A model generated the notes under the pieces. That model saw only the letters and a program-made list of their open reading frames with translations, made no database searches and was not told where the DNA came from. DNA of 64,000 nt. Origin: Linyphia triangularis. Its lineage: Eukaryota > Arthropoda > Arachnida > Araneae > Linyphiidae. Positions 11,511-22,465 of the stretch are shown here, in pieces. The stretch is taken from positions 99,170,002 through 99,234,001 of the forward strand of contig OZ021723.1 in assembly GCA_963978545.1 (NCBI GenBank). Reading direction: 5' to 3'. The translations under genes and the position numbers were made by a program. Numbering within the stretch: position 1 is the first letter of the stretch; each line of letters opens with the position of its first letter.

Positions 11511-12795
11511 CGACAAACATAATCGAAGTTAAAATAATAAAAGATTTAAAAATAAAATATCTTGCATGCAAAGAAATATATTCAAGCATTTTTATTTCAA
11601 ACTTAGAATTAGCTGGTTTCGAATCCCGTGGTCCGCGTAACTGTTTAGCGACTGCTGTTCCCATCTCCTAATTTCTTTCATGTTTCTTTTCTGAAACATT
11701 CCGAAAACAAGATATAGGTTCCGTTAACTATTAGAAACATTATATATGATGATTTCTATGGTAAAATAAGCACTGCCGAAAACCTACCCACTGAGCTGAA
11801 AGTGTCAAGCCGTAAAATAATTTGTTCATGAACTGCCTGTGAATTTAATATTACCTTAAAAAAAAAGAAGGAAAAAAAATCGTCTGCCTTTCTCTCTTTC
11901 GATGTTTAATTTTTTCTTCAATCGTTTGGTATTTTCGATGTTTCTAATTTCTTGCATTTCCCTTTCCGCTTTTCACGCTTACAATTTTTAATCTATTTCT
12001 TTTAAAATTGTGTACCTTCGGATGGATGGAAGGATGCAACACCTCCCTCCCTCCTCCTTCCCATGCGGTGGTGAGGGTGGAGGGAGAAAAAAAAAATCCC
12101 TTTTGATCTTCTGTAAATCCCTCGTCGTCATAACGACCATTGGAAGTTGGAAGACGAGATGGTTTCCAGACATCAAAGGAAAGACATACAATGAGCAAAT
12201 GGAAGACCTCTCTCTTTTCCCGTCTCGTATGCAAAACGAGAAAATCTGAAATTGTAGAATATTTTTTTTTCTCCCCTTCTTCTTATCATCCTTTTTAGTA
12301 TTTCTTTCTCCCCCCCCCCACCTCCTTGGTATTTATATTATACATCTCGTTTGGTCTGATTTGAATATCTGCTTCGACCCGGCTTTACTGTCTGATTGGG
12401 CCATCTTCTTTCTCTTTGCTCTAGCGAGAAAGATTAGTTGGGCATGTGTGTGGATTAGTTGGTGTTGCGTCGGAGGGAATGTTAACCGTTATTTCTTAAC
12501 TATTTTTTTATTTTATGAGTTTCTTACTGAAAGGATGTAAACAAAAGTACCAGTATTTCAACACTTTGTTGTACTTAAAGTATCCATTCCTGAAAGGGAA
12601 AAAAAAGCTTAATGGAGTATCAGACAAAATTAGTAAAGCACCGTATAAAGTTATGCTCTATACCAGCGTTCGTCACTAACTTTTAGAGGCGGGTCGGGTC
12701 GTACGACTTATGCTGGAGCTTTTCCTTGGCCGGAAAAGCCAAACTATGTATCTTTAATTATTATCGATTTGACAATATATAGCATTTCTGAAAAC
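11511..12795. other. Stretch with no gene seen
   Basis: Contains a purine/pyrimidine strand-biased block (about 12040-12330) with GGAGGGAGAAAAAAAAAATC and a C-run. Three short open frames overlap there on both strands, so none is credible. A pair CCGGAAAAGCC-like inverted words occurs near 12720. No repeat recognised. Confidence 0.45.
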
Positions 12796-12797
12796 TA

Positions 12798-13031
12798 TAC
12801 TAAACTTCAACTTAACTAGACATCACTTAGACGGTAGATCGTCGGAGTGCTCATAGGTATTTAATTCATTTTGGCGGCGTGAAAGCATAATGTTCGCCAA
12901 ACCACAACAGAACAAAAGGCTATAAGGTTTGGCGAGAATTATGTCTTCACTCCGCCAAAATGGATTAAATACCTATGAGCACTCTGACGATCTACCGTCT
13001 AAGTGATGTCTAGTTAAGTTGAAGTTTAGTA
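12798..13031. mobile_element. Foldback MITE FB (copy 1)
   Basis: A nearly complete palindrome: TACTAAACTTCAACTTAACT, GACATCACTTAGACGGTAGA and CATTTTGGCGGCG on the left return in reverse on the right, with a short unpaired centre near CAACAGAACAAAAGGC. The flanks are C-TA and TA-G, so the empty site reads CTAG with a TA duplication. Copies at 28.4 and 54.2 kb share both features. No coding capacity. Confidence 0.9.
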
Positions 13032-13034
13032 TAG

Positions 13035-13465
13035 AAACAAATATTAACTTTTTTTTTTTATCTTAATAAAATTACAATTGATATTTGATTTTTTTTTCAT
13101 GTGATAAAAAATAATAGTTTTCATTATTAGTAAATCAAGGCCTAAAAATGAAATGAATCTTTTGTTTCAACGTGATAATGCGACTTGGCCTAACTTTTAA
13201 TATAAGTATACAAACTGAGCATCCGGATAACTCCGCTTTATCAATTGTGAGACAATAACGGTAGAAGTTGTTTAGTTTATTTTATGATGGAGTCGATATC
13301 TTCCGGAGTAATTGTTGCTGCAGTTAATTTTAATAAATTGTCCAGATGAGGTTCAGTTAAGTTATTCCTGTATTTATTCTTGATGAAAACCACCTTGCTG
13401 AAAGCTTCTTCATATAGTCCCTTCGGGCAAGTAGTGGAAAACTCTGTTCTACATAATGAACTCAT
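13035..13465. other. Stretch with a weak minus-strand frame
   Basis: The minus-strand frame 13277-13465 reads normally (SLCRTEFSTTCPKGLYEEAF near its start, then hydrophilic) and is not low-complexity. It could be a decayed transposon frame, but I cannot place it in a family. Confidence 0.3.
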
Positions 13466-13475
13466 ATTATTTCGG

Positions 13476-13660
13476 GCCGACCAAACGGTATAGTGGTTAG
13501 CGTGCTAGCTTCTAGACCACGACGAGGTTGCGGGTTCCGAGTCCCGTGTTAGGCATGGGTGTTTGTAAATGTATGTTGGCTTGTCTAGTGACGAATGTTT
13601 AGGCGCATTATAGCCCTCGTGTTGCTGGCGGTGCCAGATAATCTGAAAACAACCAACCAC
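13476..13660 (+). repeat. SINE-1 (copy b)
   Basis: Starts GCCGACCAAACGGTATAG and ends CTGAAAACAACCAACCAC. Target duplication ATTATTTCGG at 13466-13475 and 13661-13670. It has a 3' tail built of ACCA units, not poly-A. Confidence 0.92.
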
Positions 13661-13682
13661 ATTATTTCGGATAAATTACAAT

Positions 13683-14138
13683 AAGGAATTTTCTCATTTT
13701 ATGGTTTTATTTTTAACTAAAGTAGATAAAAATCACGGGAAACGATACCATTCTTTCAAAAATTTGAGCTCGGATAGATAGTTAAAAAAAAAAAAATTAG
13801 TTTTTCACTTTGCGATTTGGCAGGAAAAAGCTACTTTAGCGTGTGACGTCAATGCGCGGATGATGAACCAGTCTAAAACCTGTTTTAGGCGAGGAGGTAG
13901 TAAGGTTCCTCCGGATTTTTGACAGAATCTATGCGTAACTACGTCACGGGGTTTTTTTTAATGCGTTTTTGGTCACGGGACTTTTGCTTTGATTTCAGCT
14001 AATTTCAAACTCGATATTTTATTAATTGAAAGCATAAAGATAAAAAAAAATAATAATGGCTCTGCTCAAATATATTCGTTGGATAACACTAGAAAATAAA
14101 AGTCATTTTTCTCACTTGTGCAAGTTCCTCATTATGTA
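13683..14138 (-). mobile_element. Family D element (copy 2)
   Basis: Reverse-oriented relative of the insert at 5.7 kb: AAAAATTTGAGCTCGGATAG, TTTGGCAGGAAAAAGCTAC, GTGTGACGTCAATGCGC and the end CACTTGTGCAAGTTCCTCAT are in the same order when reversed. SINE-1b lies just before it. Confidence 0.8.
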
Positions 14139-14329
14139 AAAACAAAAAGTCAATACCTTGAATTTTTTTTTTTTTTTTTTTAATAATCTTCTTTGGTGCC
14201 AGCGAACCGCAGAAAAATCTGTCGCAGGCCGTTATTGGCTAACGCTGCTCTATACGGATAAAGTTAAGAAAAATTTAAAATCAGAACAACGATAATTGTC
14301 GAAGTCATAAGCGAAGTAACACAAATGGT

Positions 14330-14940
14330 AAGAGGCGACTGTAAATTTAGGTACCCCTCCGATTATCATTCCGAATTTTTTTTACATCATGGAGGAAAAT
14401 TAGTAGATTATGAATGTACTGGTGGCAAAAATGGCCGAAACTAGCCAAAAATTAATTTAGAATGATTTGAACTAAAACCGATTGCCAAAATTGTCATAGC
14501 TCGCCAAATAATGAGCATTCTTTTTTATCTAATTACCTGCGGCACATTAATTTTCAATGAGGAAGGTTGCAGACGATTCAGATCTCTGTTACTTGCATCT
14601 TTTAAAAGTGAGCCAAGTTGGCTTTAAATATTACGTCATCAGTTACGTTATCCTTATCGCTGATTTAGCTCACTTTGAAGCGAGCGTGGAGAAATCGTCT
14701 GCACCCTTTGTAAATTAAAGACCAGTGAGTTAACAAAAAACAAAACAAAAAATGCCAATTTTTTGGGAAGTTATGACGTATTTGGCAATCGGATTTAGTT
14801 TTAAGTCAATTTTTGATCAGTTCCGGCCTTTTTTATCCCTGCAGACCAGTGTATTCATAATCTACTAAGTTTTCCTCACATTCTATAAAAAAATCATAGA
14901 TGTTCGATGGATGCCTAAACTTGCAATCGCCTCTCAGTTT
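14330..14940. mobile_element. Family A MITE, decayed (copy 2)
   Basis: Begins AAGAGGCGACTGTAAATTTA and ends GCAATCGCCTCTCAGTTT. The core (GCCAAGTTGGC, ATTACGTCATCAGTTACG, GAGAAATCGTCTGCAC) is clearly family A but more diverged than the other copies, so it is probably an older insertion or a subfamily. Confidence 0.8.
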
Positions 14941-15417
14941 ATAAACGAAATTTCGTTGAGCTACCTGTAATCCTCAATGTGTTGCAAAGATAACCTTGGG
15001 GCTGTTTAATTACCACTCTTTATTTTGAAGTAATGACCGTTTTGAATGTGTGTTCTCTTTTCTACTGCCAGACTCACTAAAGGCACAGTATAAATAAATC
15101 CATCGAAGTGTAGAAAAAGAATGCTTAGAAAAAGTCATCACTATATTATCAAAATTCCGACTTACCAATTAAGACTGTAATAGTAGTTATTTTTGCAATT
15201 AGTTGCGAAAGTCAAACGCGTCAAATAATTGACTGAGTTTGAAAAAGCAATTTCGCATAAGTTGCATACAATTTTTTTGTATAATCTCGTGCTAACAAAA
15301 TTTTTAATACTTATATATTAATGTTGGTAACTCTAGTCAATCAATCCCTTCTGAAAATATGTCACTTTTATATCAAGACTAAATAAAATTTGCGCACGAA
15401 GGGTGCGGTAAAAATAC

Positions 15418-16153
15418 AGTTACGAATTTCTGTATATTTGTAAATATTTCGTAGTGCTAATTTTGTAAATAGGAACGTTTATGTACATTTCGCTTAAGGC
15501 AGTGCAATAGTTCGTCGTTAGTTTGGTTTCCCTGCAATGAGCCTCTCAATGCTTGATAATGGGTTTTACAGAGGTAACTCTGGGAAGCGAGTTTTAAGGA
15601 GCAGGGCATTTAACATTATGGTAATGGGAATCTCACCAAGTTGGCGAGATAGAGCCAAGTTGGCGACTAATTTTTGTCGCAAATTTGGCGAGAAATTGCC
15701 AAATGTCCCCAAACTTGGCGACATTTTCGGTACATGTATCCCATATACATGTATAGGTCTTTTCGACTACGATCTGGAAAGTTCTCCAAATTTCTCTCTC
15801 TGGAACTTTCGTGAAGATTCACCACTCCTATATAAGGACGACCGTGAGTAGAGTTAGTAGTTCTTGGATTTTGAGTCACTGAGTTAGTTGACTGGAATTA
15901 CTGAATCTCAGCGAGCGTTCCGAGTAGTTCTAAAGCGAACTGTATTGCATTGTCTTTTGCGGCGATTTAGCAGTTGTTGTCTAGTTTTTAACTGCTGTTT
16001 TGTGCTCGATTGAGGGGAAAAGACCTGTATTGTGTCTACTAGAACGAGAAGTTCTTGAGCTGTAAGAGAACTGTGAAGAGTTATTTTGGAATAAATTTCT
16101 GCAAGTTTTGATCTGCTTTGGCTTCAAATCTTTCGAACCCGTCCAACGCAACA
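15418..16153 (+). mobile_element. Solo LTR (copy 1)
   Basis: 736 bp, bounded by the short inverted ends (T)GTTACG and CGCAACA and a 4-bp target duplication ATAC (15414-15417, 16154-16157); the first base is mutated T to A. TATATAA lies at 15829-15835 and AATAAA at 16090-16095, giving the U3-R-U5 order of an LTR on the plus strand. The centre holds a cluster of TTGGCGA/TCGCCAA words. No gag or pol sequence adjoins, so this is a solo LTR left by recombination. The 4-bp duplication fits Gypsy or Bel/Pao. Confidence 0.88.
15829..15835 (+). promoter_or_regulatory. TATA box of solo LTR 1
   Basis: TATATAA, in the position also occupied by TATAAAT and TATAAGG in the sister LTRs (18040 and 30500). 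It lies about 255 bp before the AATAAA signal, as expected for an LTR promoter followed by R. Confidence 0.65.
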
Positions 16154-16157
16154 ATAC

Positions 16158-17640
16158 TTTAGTGCACTATCACAATAAAGTTACTTTACCGCTCTCCTTG
16201 CGATAAAGTGTTTCCCTCTCCACGATTTCTGAATTAGAAAAAGTTTAATTTTTTGTCGTTGTTCTGCATACTATTGTTCACTAATCCACTTTATTTTGTT
16301 GCGTAAGGAGATGAAGAACAATATCTTCTTGGTTATATGACGGAGAAAAATCCTCATAATAAGTATGTAAAGAAACACCTATAAGTCTTCCGAAAGATAA
16401 GAGATAAACAAAATCTTAATAAATTCTTTCCTAAAATAACTAATTTCATATTCTGATTAAAAACCAAAGCAAAGTTTTGAGGGGAAATATTTTAAAATTA
16501 ATGATATTTTTCGCTTCAAGGGAAAACGCGGAAAAACAGAAGCTTTTGACGTTGCTTTTCAGTTGCCGGTGTTTATTTCCCCTCTTTTTGGAACGGAATA
16601 AATCATTATCCGTTTTTCAAAACCGATGCCAACTATAATATATTGCGACGAGAAAAAAATATAAGAAAATACCAGACGATATCTTTTTCAGCGCGTGGCA
16701 AGTGCAAAAGCGGTATTGAATAGAAGGTATATTTTTTGGTTAAGGGGCAAAAAAAAAAAAAAAAAAAAGCGATATTAATACGGACGAAGCTAAGAATTTT
16801 TTTTCCTTACCCCCCCTTCCCCCCAACTTCGTATTTTGGTAATATCCGCGCGAGAGGGGATACAATTTCGTTCCCGGATTTTTACGGATTATCCAGGAAC
16901 GAAGAGAATTGAATTTTCGGAAAGTGAGAATTTCTTCGTCTTTCAGTTTCAGGGTTTTCTTTCCAAGGCCTGCCTAGGAGATGAAAAAGTAGATATTAAT
17001 TTAGAATTTTTCCTTCCAAAAGCCATTTTCAATAAGACGCGAGGGCCGCGTTATAATCGAGAAAAATAAACAGGTGTGTAGGAAGGAATGTGGAAATTTC
17101 GGGAAGCTTTTTTTTTTTCTTTCGATCGCCTGCATTGGGTGAAGTTGGAAAAGTATGGAATTGAAATTTTGGTTTCTATGAATGAGCACAGTGCTTTGTG
17201 ATTGCGCTTACCCTAAAAATAACCCAACCCTCATATAAATAAATAAGTAAAAGATTCGAGAATGTTCTCATTTTTTAACAGCTGTCTTTTTTTTAGTGTA
17301 CTTGAAGCTTGTACCATTCATCAGAAAATTAAATTCATAGACAATATGAAATTTTGTATTGAGATTTCGTAAACTAATTATTTGAATTAGTTACAGCACC
17401 TTTGATTTTTATTTTCGAAATTTTTGAACCTTATATTACCATATTTTAGAACTTTGTTACGTACATCAAGTGAGAATAAAAATATTCAGCGTCATATGAT
17501 TTTTGTGGTACTTTATTACCCTGGGCCCAAAGGTATTGTTTTCCATTGGCCAAAACAATGATCCGGTGTCCGTGCCCACTTAATGTTTGGGCATGCTCTG
17601 GAAAAGCATTTTTTGGGCATGCGCCTGCTTGTGTAAAAAT
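16158..17640. other. Stretch with no gene seen
   Basis: Single-copy AT-rich DNA with an A-run (about 16751-16768). The plus frame 16836-17069 has mixed composition but no recognised motif, and a minus frame overlaps its end. Confidence 0.4.
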
Positions 17641-17644
17641 ATAT

Positions 17645-18387
17645 TGTTACGAATTTTTGTATATTTGTAAATATTTCGTAGTGTTAATTTTGTAAATAGG
17701 AAAATTTATGTACATTTCGCATAAGGCAGTGCAATAGTTCGTCGTTAAGTTGGTTTCCCGGCAATATGGGTGTTATCGCTTGATAACGAGTTTTACAGAG
17801 GTAACTCTGGGAAGCGAGTTTTAAAGAGCAAGGCATTTAACATGATGGTAATGGCAATCTCGCCAAGCTGGCGACTAATTTTTGTCGCCAAATTTGACGA
17901 GAAATTGCCAAATGTCGCCAAACTTGGCGACCATTTGACGACATTTTCGGTCCCCATGTACATGTATAGGACTTTTCGATTACGATCTGGAAAGTTCTCC
18001 AAATATCTACCTCTGGAAGTCTCCAGAAGGTTTGACTCCTATAAATGCCCGGCCATGAGTTAGTAGAATGAGTTAGTAGTTGACTGATTTTGAGTCATTG
18101 AGTTAGTTAGTCAGTGAGTTGACTGGAATTACTGAGTCTCAGCGAGCGTTCAGAGAGTTCCGAAAGCGAACTGTATTGCATTGTCTTTTGCAGCGGTTTG
18201 AGCAGTTGTGTTGGCAAGTTTTTAACTGCTGTTTTGTGCTCTATTGTTGTGAAAAGAGCTGTATTCTGTCTACTAGAACGAGAAGTTCTGGAGTTGTAAA
18301 GGAATCTGTGAAGAGTTATATTGGAATAAATTTCTGCAAGTTTTGATCTGCTTTGACTTCAAATCTTTCGAACCCGTCCACGCAACG
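17645..18387 (+). mobile_element. Solo LTR (copy 2)
   Basis: 743 bp, TGTTACG to CGCAACG, with the 4-bp duplication ATAT on both sides (17641-17644 and 18388-18391). TATAAAT at 18040-18046 and AATAAA at 18325-18330. The TTGGCGA/TCGCCAA cluster lies at about 17870-17945. It lies 1.5 kb from LTR 1 in the same orientation, but the different target duplications (ATAC and ATAT) and lack of internal coding sequence argue against the two being a pair. Confidence 0.92.
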
Positions 18388-18391
18388 ATAT

Positions 18392-18929
18392 GTATGCTGA
18401 TGTTCAGTTGTATTGATGTATATAGACAAAGTTAAAGTGATGTATTGATGTCCCCAAAAACTCAAATAATAATAAATAAAAAAAAACTTTGTAATGGTAG
18501 TGAAAAATGTTTTTAAGTACGAGCAATCCAAAATACGAATTGGTTTCAATAAATTAAATTCCAATTTGGTTCATTATTTATATAATTTCGTTAACAATTG
18601 AAGGACACTATTTTTAACGCTAGCTACAATTGTTATTTTTTTTATATAATTTCGATCCTTTAAAATGTCTAACGTGTAATCTTTATGGATAAAAATTTAC
18701 TAATTTTAAAAACCTAGAAGTAAATAACACCCATTATTTGTTTTGTCTTCCGAAATCAAATGTTTTCCAAAAAAATCAAGAGAGAGATTTCTCCTATTTG
18801 AAGAGGGATTTCTGCTATTTCTCCGGGGAACAATTTCCCTGAAAAGGCTTACCCCACCCGATATTCCACAGTTTCAAAGATGTTTCGGCGCAGCATGGCT
18901 CTTTCGTCAGATTATAAAGCGAAGGGCTC
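18392..18929. other. Stretch with no gene seen
   Basis: AT-rich; no shared repeat is recognised up to the J repeat at 18930. The minus frame 18316-18564 runs partly through the LTR end and is chance. Confidence 0.4.
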
Positions 18930-19075
18930 TCTGCTTTTAAAAATAAATAACTCAAAAACAAAGATTGGTAGAAGAATGAAGCAAAAAGCATAGTTATTTT
19001 GAAAGCTGTAAAAATCTGAAACAGTAGTTTCGAAATTGGTTGCAAATGTTGCCAACAGATGGCGCTGTAATTGAA
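18930..19075. repeat. Repeat J, left copy
   Basis: AAATAACTCAAAAACAAA, GAAAGCTGTAAAAATC and GTTGCCAACAGATGGCGCTG recur in reverse at 22330-22465. The two copies flank element K, 77 bp outside its left end and about 65 bp outside its right. They could be arms of a larger element that contains K, or a repeat that was inverted locally. Confidence 0.65.
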
Positions 19076-19374
19076 AATTGTAGAGGACAAATTTATAACA
19101 TATTTCTACAATCACCCTAACTTCCTATCATGTTTAAAAAGTGGAACTGTCCAGGGGTCGCAGACGTCCTATATGTCCTATAAATCCTATATTTTTTTAA
19201 AAACTGGCAAAAACGTCCTATATTGTCCTATATTTTACAATTGTCCTATATTTCTATATTGATTCGATCTATATTTTTTTCGAATTCGTAATAACGGCGC
19301 CGTTCGTTGCCATTTTTTATATTTCGGATTCTTTGCTGCGATCTTAGGTGACAAAATCGATGTTTGTAACGGCG

Positions 19375-19411
19375 CACAGTGGTCGGAAAAGGCCGAAAAA
19401 CGGCAAAAACC
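19375..19411 (+). promoter_or_regulatory. Left RSS-like terminal signal
   Basis: Heptamer CACAGTG (19375-19381), 21-bp spacer, nonamer-like GCAAAAACC (19403-19411; the RSS consensus is ACAAAAACC). This is the transposase-binding end. If the nonamer is read one base later (CAAAAACCC), the spacer is 22. Confidence 0.75.
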
Positions 19412-19633
19412 CTGAAAAACTTCTATTTTGAGAAGAAAACTTGGAAAACCTCTGTTTCTTAAGTATTTTGACCCCTCTGAGTTCATTTATGCTATAGCCA
19501 AGTTTGTACGAACAACCGTTTTAGCAGGAGCGTAAACAGAAAACTTCTGAGGGGGGGGGGGGGAATAAAATTGGTTAAATAATTTCGATAATTTCATTAT
19601 TTTAATTTACTTGAACACTTAATAAATTATTAT

Positions 19634-20148
19634 TTAATTTTTATATTTATTTTTTATATTGTTATGAAGACCTGCGTTTGGAATGTAGTGCCAGTTGTGC
19701 AGCTCAACATACATCTCTAAAGTTTCCTTGCAGTATTGCTTAAATTTCTGGAGATCTATTGAGGCTTCTCTGTTGATAGTATTGAGAATGATTTTGAATC
19801 TGTGAATTAGGCTTTTATCCAGTCCATTAATATCTGATGTGATAGCAGGACCTTTGAAAAATCTCCTTCGTCGTTGGTTGTTCACCTCATTAATTTGCAA
19901 ACCCAAAATTCTCTATTCTTTTGAGATTTTTCTAGAATTACCTTTTTCTTTTTTTAAATTTCTTTCACTTCCTTTGTTTGATTATTACTCCTTCATTTTT
20001 AAGCATCCATGTTATATGCAATGTGGAGTACTGAATTTTATTCGAACATGGAGTGATGAGAGGCCAAGTGGGATAAATGGGTTTACTTTTTAAGAGTTCC
20101 AAGTTGTTCGTTTCTGTTGATTTCGTTGGATTTACAAATCGGACACAC
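19634..20148 (-). pseudogene. Decayed Transib (RAG1-related) transposase
   Basis: Read 20148 down to 19634 the pieces come in the order expected for the family. A CPIC zinc-binding pair is encoded at about 20134-20145, LHIAY at 20014-20028, then a lysine-rich link, then an open stretch of 90 residues (19634-19906). That stretch has RRRRFFKG (family: GNTARRFF; RAG1: GNFARKLM), INGLDKSLIHRFKIIL, and YVELHNWHYIPNAGLHN (family: YVxxYPWYxMPxSVHKILIHG). The histidine at residue 81 fits the first of the paired zinc-ligand histidines of the HKILIH motif; the second is lost. Stops and frame changes separate the pieces, and the C-terminal part with the catalytic glutamate was not found. It is a dead gene. 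The match is from memory of the family, not a search. Confidence 0.75.
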
Positions 20149-21215
20149 TGACTAAACGCTGCGTGAATTAGACCTTCCCGTCGATCATTGATAGCTCTAG
20201 AAAATGAGTCTCTGTAATGGGTTTGTCATTCAAGGAGGTCGGGCTACTACTTTCTCTCTCAGGACATCGGGTGTTTATTTAGAAAATTTAAACCGAATAG
20301 GTCTGCAGAATCAGGTCGATGGCGTCTGAGATTTAAAAAAAATCAAAATTGAACCAGTAACAACCATACACAAAGGTATGAGAGAAGTAAGGAACATAAT
20401 TGTATCAGTCTCGCCCTCATTTTCAGAAGTCTGTTTATGATCCCGTGGAACCATCACACCACCTTCTCTGGATGAATGCAGAAATATCAATTTCAGTTGG
20501 ATAACAACATTTCTTCTGATTCAAAACTTGGTCGTAAGGATGGGAAAACATCGTTTCCAAATTATTTTGCAGATTGCCTTAAAACAGTAAACAATAGTCA
20601 TGTTTGGATAACGGGGCTATTAATCTATAATTCCTTACAAGAGCTCGATTATTTGTAAAATATTTTAGCAAACGATAATTTTTATACGTCACTACAAGTG
20701 CGGCATAACCTTGTTTATGTGTTTTCTATGGTGTTTGGACAGCTTGCTTCACAGATTTATGCAGATAATTACCAAAGGTGCATATTGTAGCAGCTGATTC
20801 TTGGTTTATTGGTTAAAATATTGTTTAAGGAACAGTTTGATACCAATAAGGCCTTGGCGCACGTTGGCGCACATTAGTTATAGCCTTTTATTCATACGAA
20901 AATATGATATTATAGGAATCATCATGAAAAACGTATTTTACCACATATTAAAAAAAGATTTCAACAAAAATCACAGAAAACAGTCCTAAGAATTCATTAG
21001 AGTGCGAATATATATTTTTAATAGTTTATATCATTAATGGCAAATCAATAAATATTGACGTCAAAACGAGCTACTTTTTGTGTGATGACTTTCGGTGAGT
21101 GTAAATAAATAAAAAAATGTTTATTTAATGTCTAAATTCTGAAATCTTAGTAGTCAACTATCCTTAAAATAAAAAATAATGTCAATTTTCATTTTTCCCA
21201 AAACTTAAAAACCGG

Positions 21216-21242
21216 GGTTTTTGCCGATACCAGACCACTGTG
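21216..21242 (-). promoter_or_regulatory. Right RSS-like terminal signal
   Basis: Read on the minus strand from 21242: heptamer CACAGTG (21242-21236), 11-bp spacer, nonamer-like GCAAAAACC (21224-21216). With the nonamer read one base later the spacer is 12. The left and right spacers differ by 10 bp, about one helical turn, which recalls the 12/23 asymmetry of RAG signals. Confidence 0.75.
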
Positions 21243-21578
21243 CGGCGGCGTTTTGTCTCTTGTGACGTCACGTGCTGCATAACCTGCAACTCAACTCCAC
21301 TGGAACGGCGGGAGTTGTAAAATGTAAACATGTGAACTTTTCCATAGTACGCTGTCTTGAATTTCTGATTTGTTTTCTCCTCCAACGTAGTAAATTAATT
21401 GGTCATAATACAGAGAGAGAGATGCAGCAACATAACTCTGCCTCGAGAAAAACGGATAAAAACGACTTGTAATTAACTTGCTGGGCTACTAAAGAACATT
21501 TTGAGTGCTCAATTAATTATTGATGAAGGAAACAAAAGGGTTAAGATTTACTGTATGATGTCGGATGACTATTTTTTT

Positions 21579-21735
21579 ATTCCAAATCCGATACGGATTC
21601 TGCGCCACGAATTGTTTACATCAAACGGCGCCTATTTAGGGCAACCATAGGTAGTTTCTTGCTTTTAAAAAAGTGATGGGCTGCCATTTTTTGGCGAAAA
21701 TCACCTTGGTGCAGAATCCGTACCGGATTCGGAAT
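21579..21735. mobile_element. Short MITE R inside K
   Basis: Inverted ends of about 28 bp: ATTCCAAATCCGATACGGAT on the left and, in reverse, CCGTACCGGATTCGGAAT on the right, with three mismatches. About 157 bp in all, single copy in the window, no coding. Confidence 0.65.
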
Positions 21736-22329
21736 ATTAGCCACGATTTTTTCATAAAAGTCGCCAAAATTGAAAATGACGTCAATACTTTATGATGTCA
21801 AATCCAAACGGTCATTAGGGTTTCCGGAAAACCAAATCCCAGGTTCGCTACATTCGGCGCTAAATCTTCCACTTTTCGCCGCCAATCCACCCGACACTGA
21901 ACAGTAAATCTGAACCAACAAAAGACTGCAAACAGGAATAAAAAGAAAATACTTAAAGAAATTGGAGCAGTTATAGATACTGGAAGCAAAATACTCTAGA
22001 TTGCAAATAATGTAATTAATAAAACTTGATTTAGCGATGGAATTTTGAGGCAATAACGGATGACATATTCAGGATCAGGCGATTTCTTTTTTTTTTTTAA
22101 TTTGTGTTTTCTATTATCTTAAATACAATATAACGAGTTTTAAATGTATAACTAGTTAATTTTTAAGTTCAGTAGCAATTGTGTGCAGTTATTTGATGTT
22201 TTAAATTGTCCTATAATTTTTTTTTAAAAATCCTATATATTCTTATTTTGTCACTTTGACCCCTGAAAGTCCGAAAACTGATCGCTATGAGCCTCAAAGC
22301 ACTCTGTAACCACTAGAACTACAGTGTAC

Positions 22330-22465
22330 AGCGCCACCTGTTGGCAACATTTGTAACTAATTTTGAAAATTTAGTATCGGATTTTTACAGCTTTCAAAGT
22401 AACTGTACTTTTTGTTTCATTTTGTTATCGATTTTTGTTTTTGAGTTATTTAATTTTAAAATCCG
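22330..22465. repeat. Repeat J, right copy (inverted)
   Basis: GCGCCACCTGTTGGCAACAT, GATTTTTACAGCTTTC and TTTGTTTTTGAGTTATTTAA are the reverse of the left J copy at 18930-19075. Confidence 0.65.

Larger units (their letters stand above)
19375..21242 (-). mobile_element. Transib element with RSS-like ends
   Basis: Both ends read CACAGTGGTC inward: plus strand at 19375, minus strand from 21242. CACAGTG is the recombination-signal heptamer. A nonamer-like GCAAAAACC follows at 19403-19411 (21-bp spacer) and, on the minus strand, at 21224-21216 (11-bp spacer). Both flanks are CGGCG (19370-19374 and 21243-21247), the 5-bp GC-rich target duplication known for Transib. Inside is a decayed minus-strand transposase. 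The element is 1868 bp, shorter than full-length Transib, so it is deleted as well as mutated. It sits inside element K and is younger than K. Confidence 0.88.
19152..22265. mobile_element. Element K: CAGGGGTC-ended element with nested inserts
   Basis: Starts CAGGGGTCGCAGACGTCC and ends GTCACTTTGACCCCTG. The phrase GTCCTATATT is iterated inside the left end (19168-19260), and related words (GTCCTATAAT, ATCCTATATATTC) occur inside the right end. The ends are hAT-like, but no 8-bp target duplication is visible. It contains the Transib element and MITE R. Without Transib, about 1.2 kb remains; no own transposase was recognised. Confidence 0.6.

Noticed and set aside
18119..18346. Plus-strand frame over the 3' part of LTR 2
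   Set aside because: It covers the R/U5 part of the LTR; the corresponding part of the sister LTRs is not kept open as a protein would be.
15418..18387. LTR 1 and LTR 2 as the two ends of one retrotransposon
   Set aside because: Target duplications differ (ATAC and ATAT), each LTR has its own pair, and the 1.5 kb between has no gag or pol.
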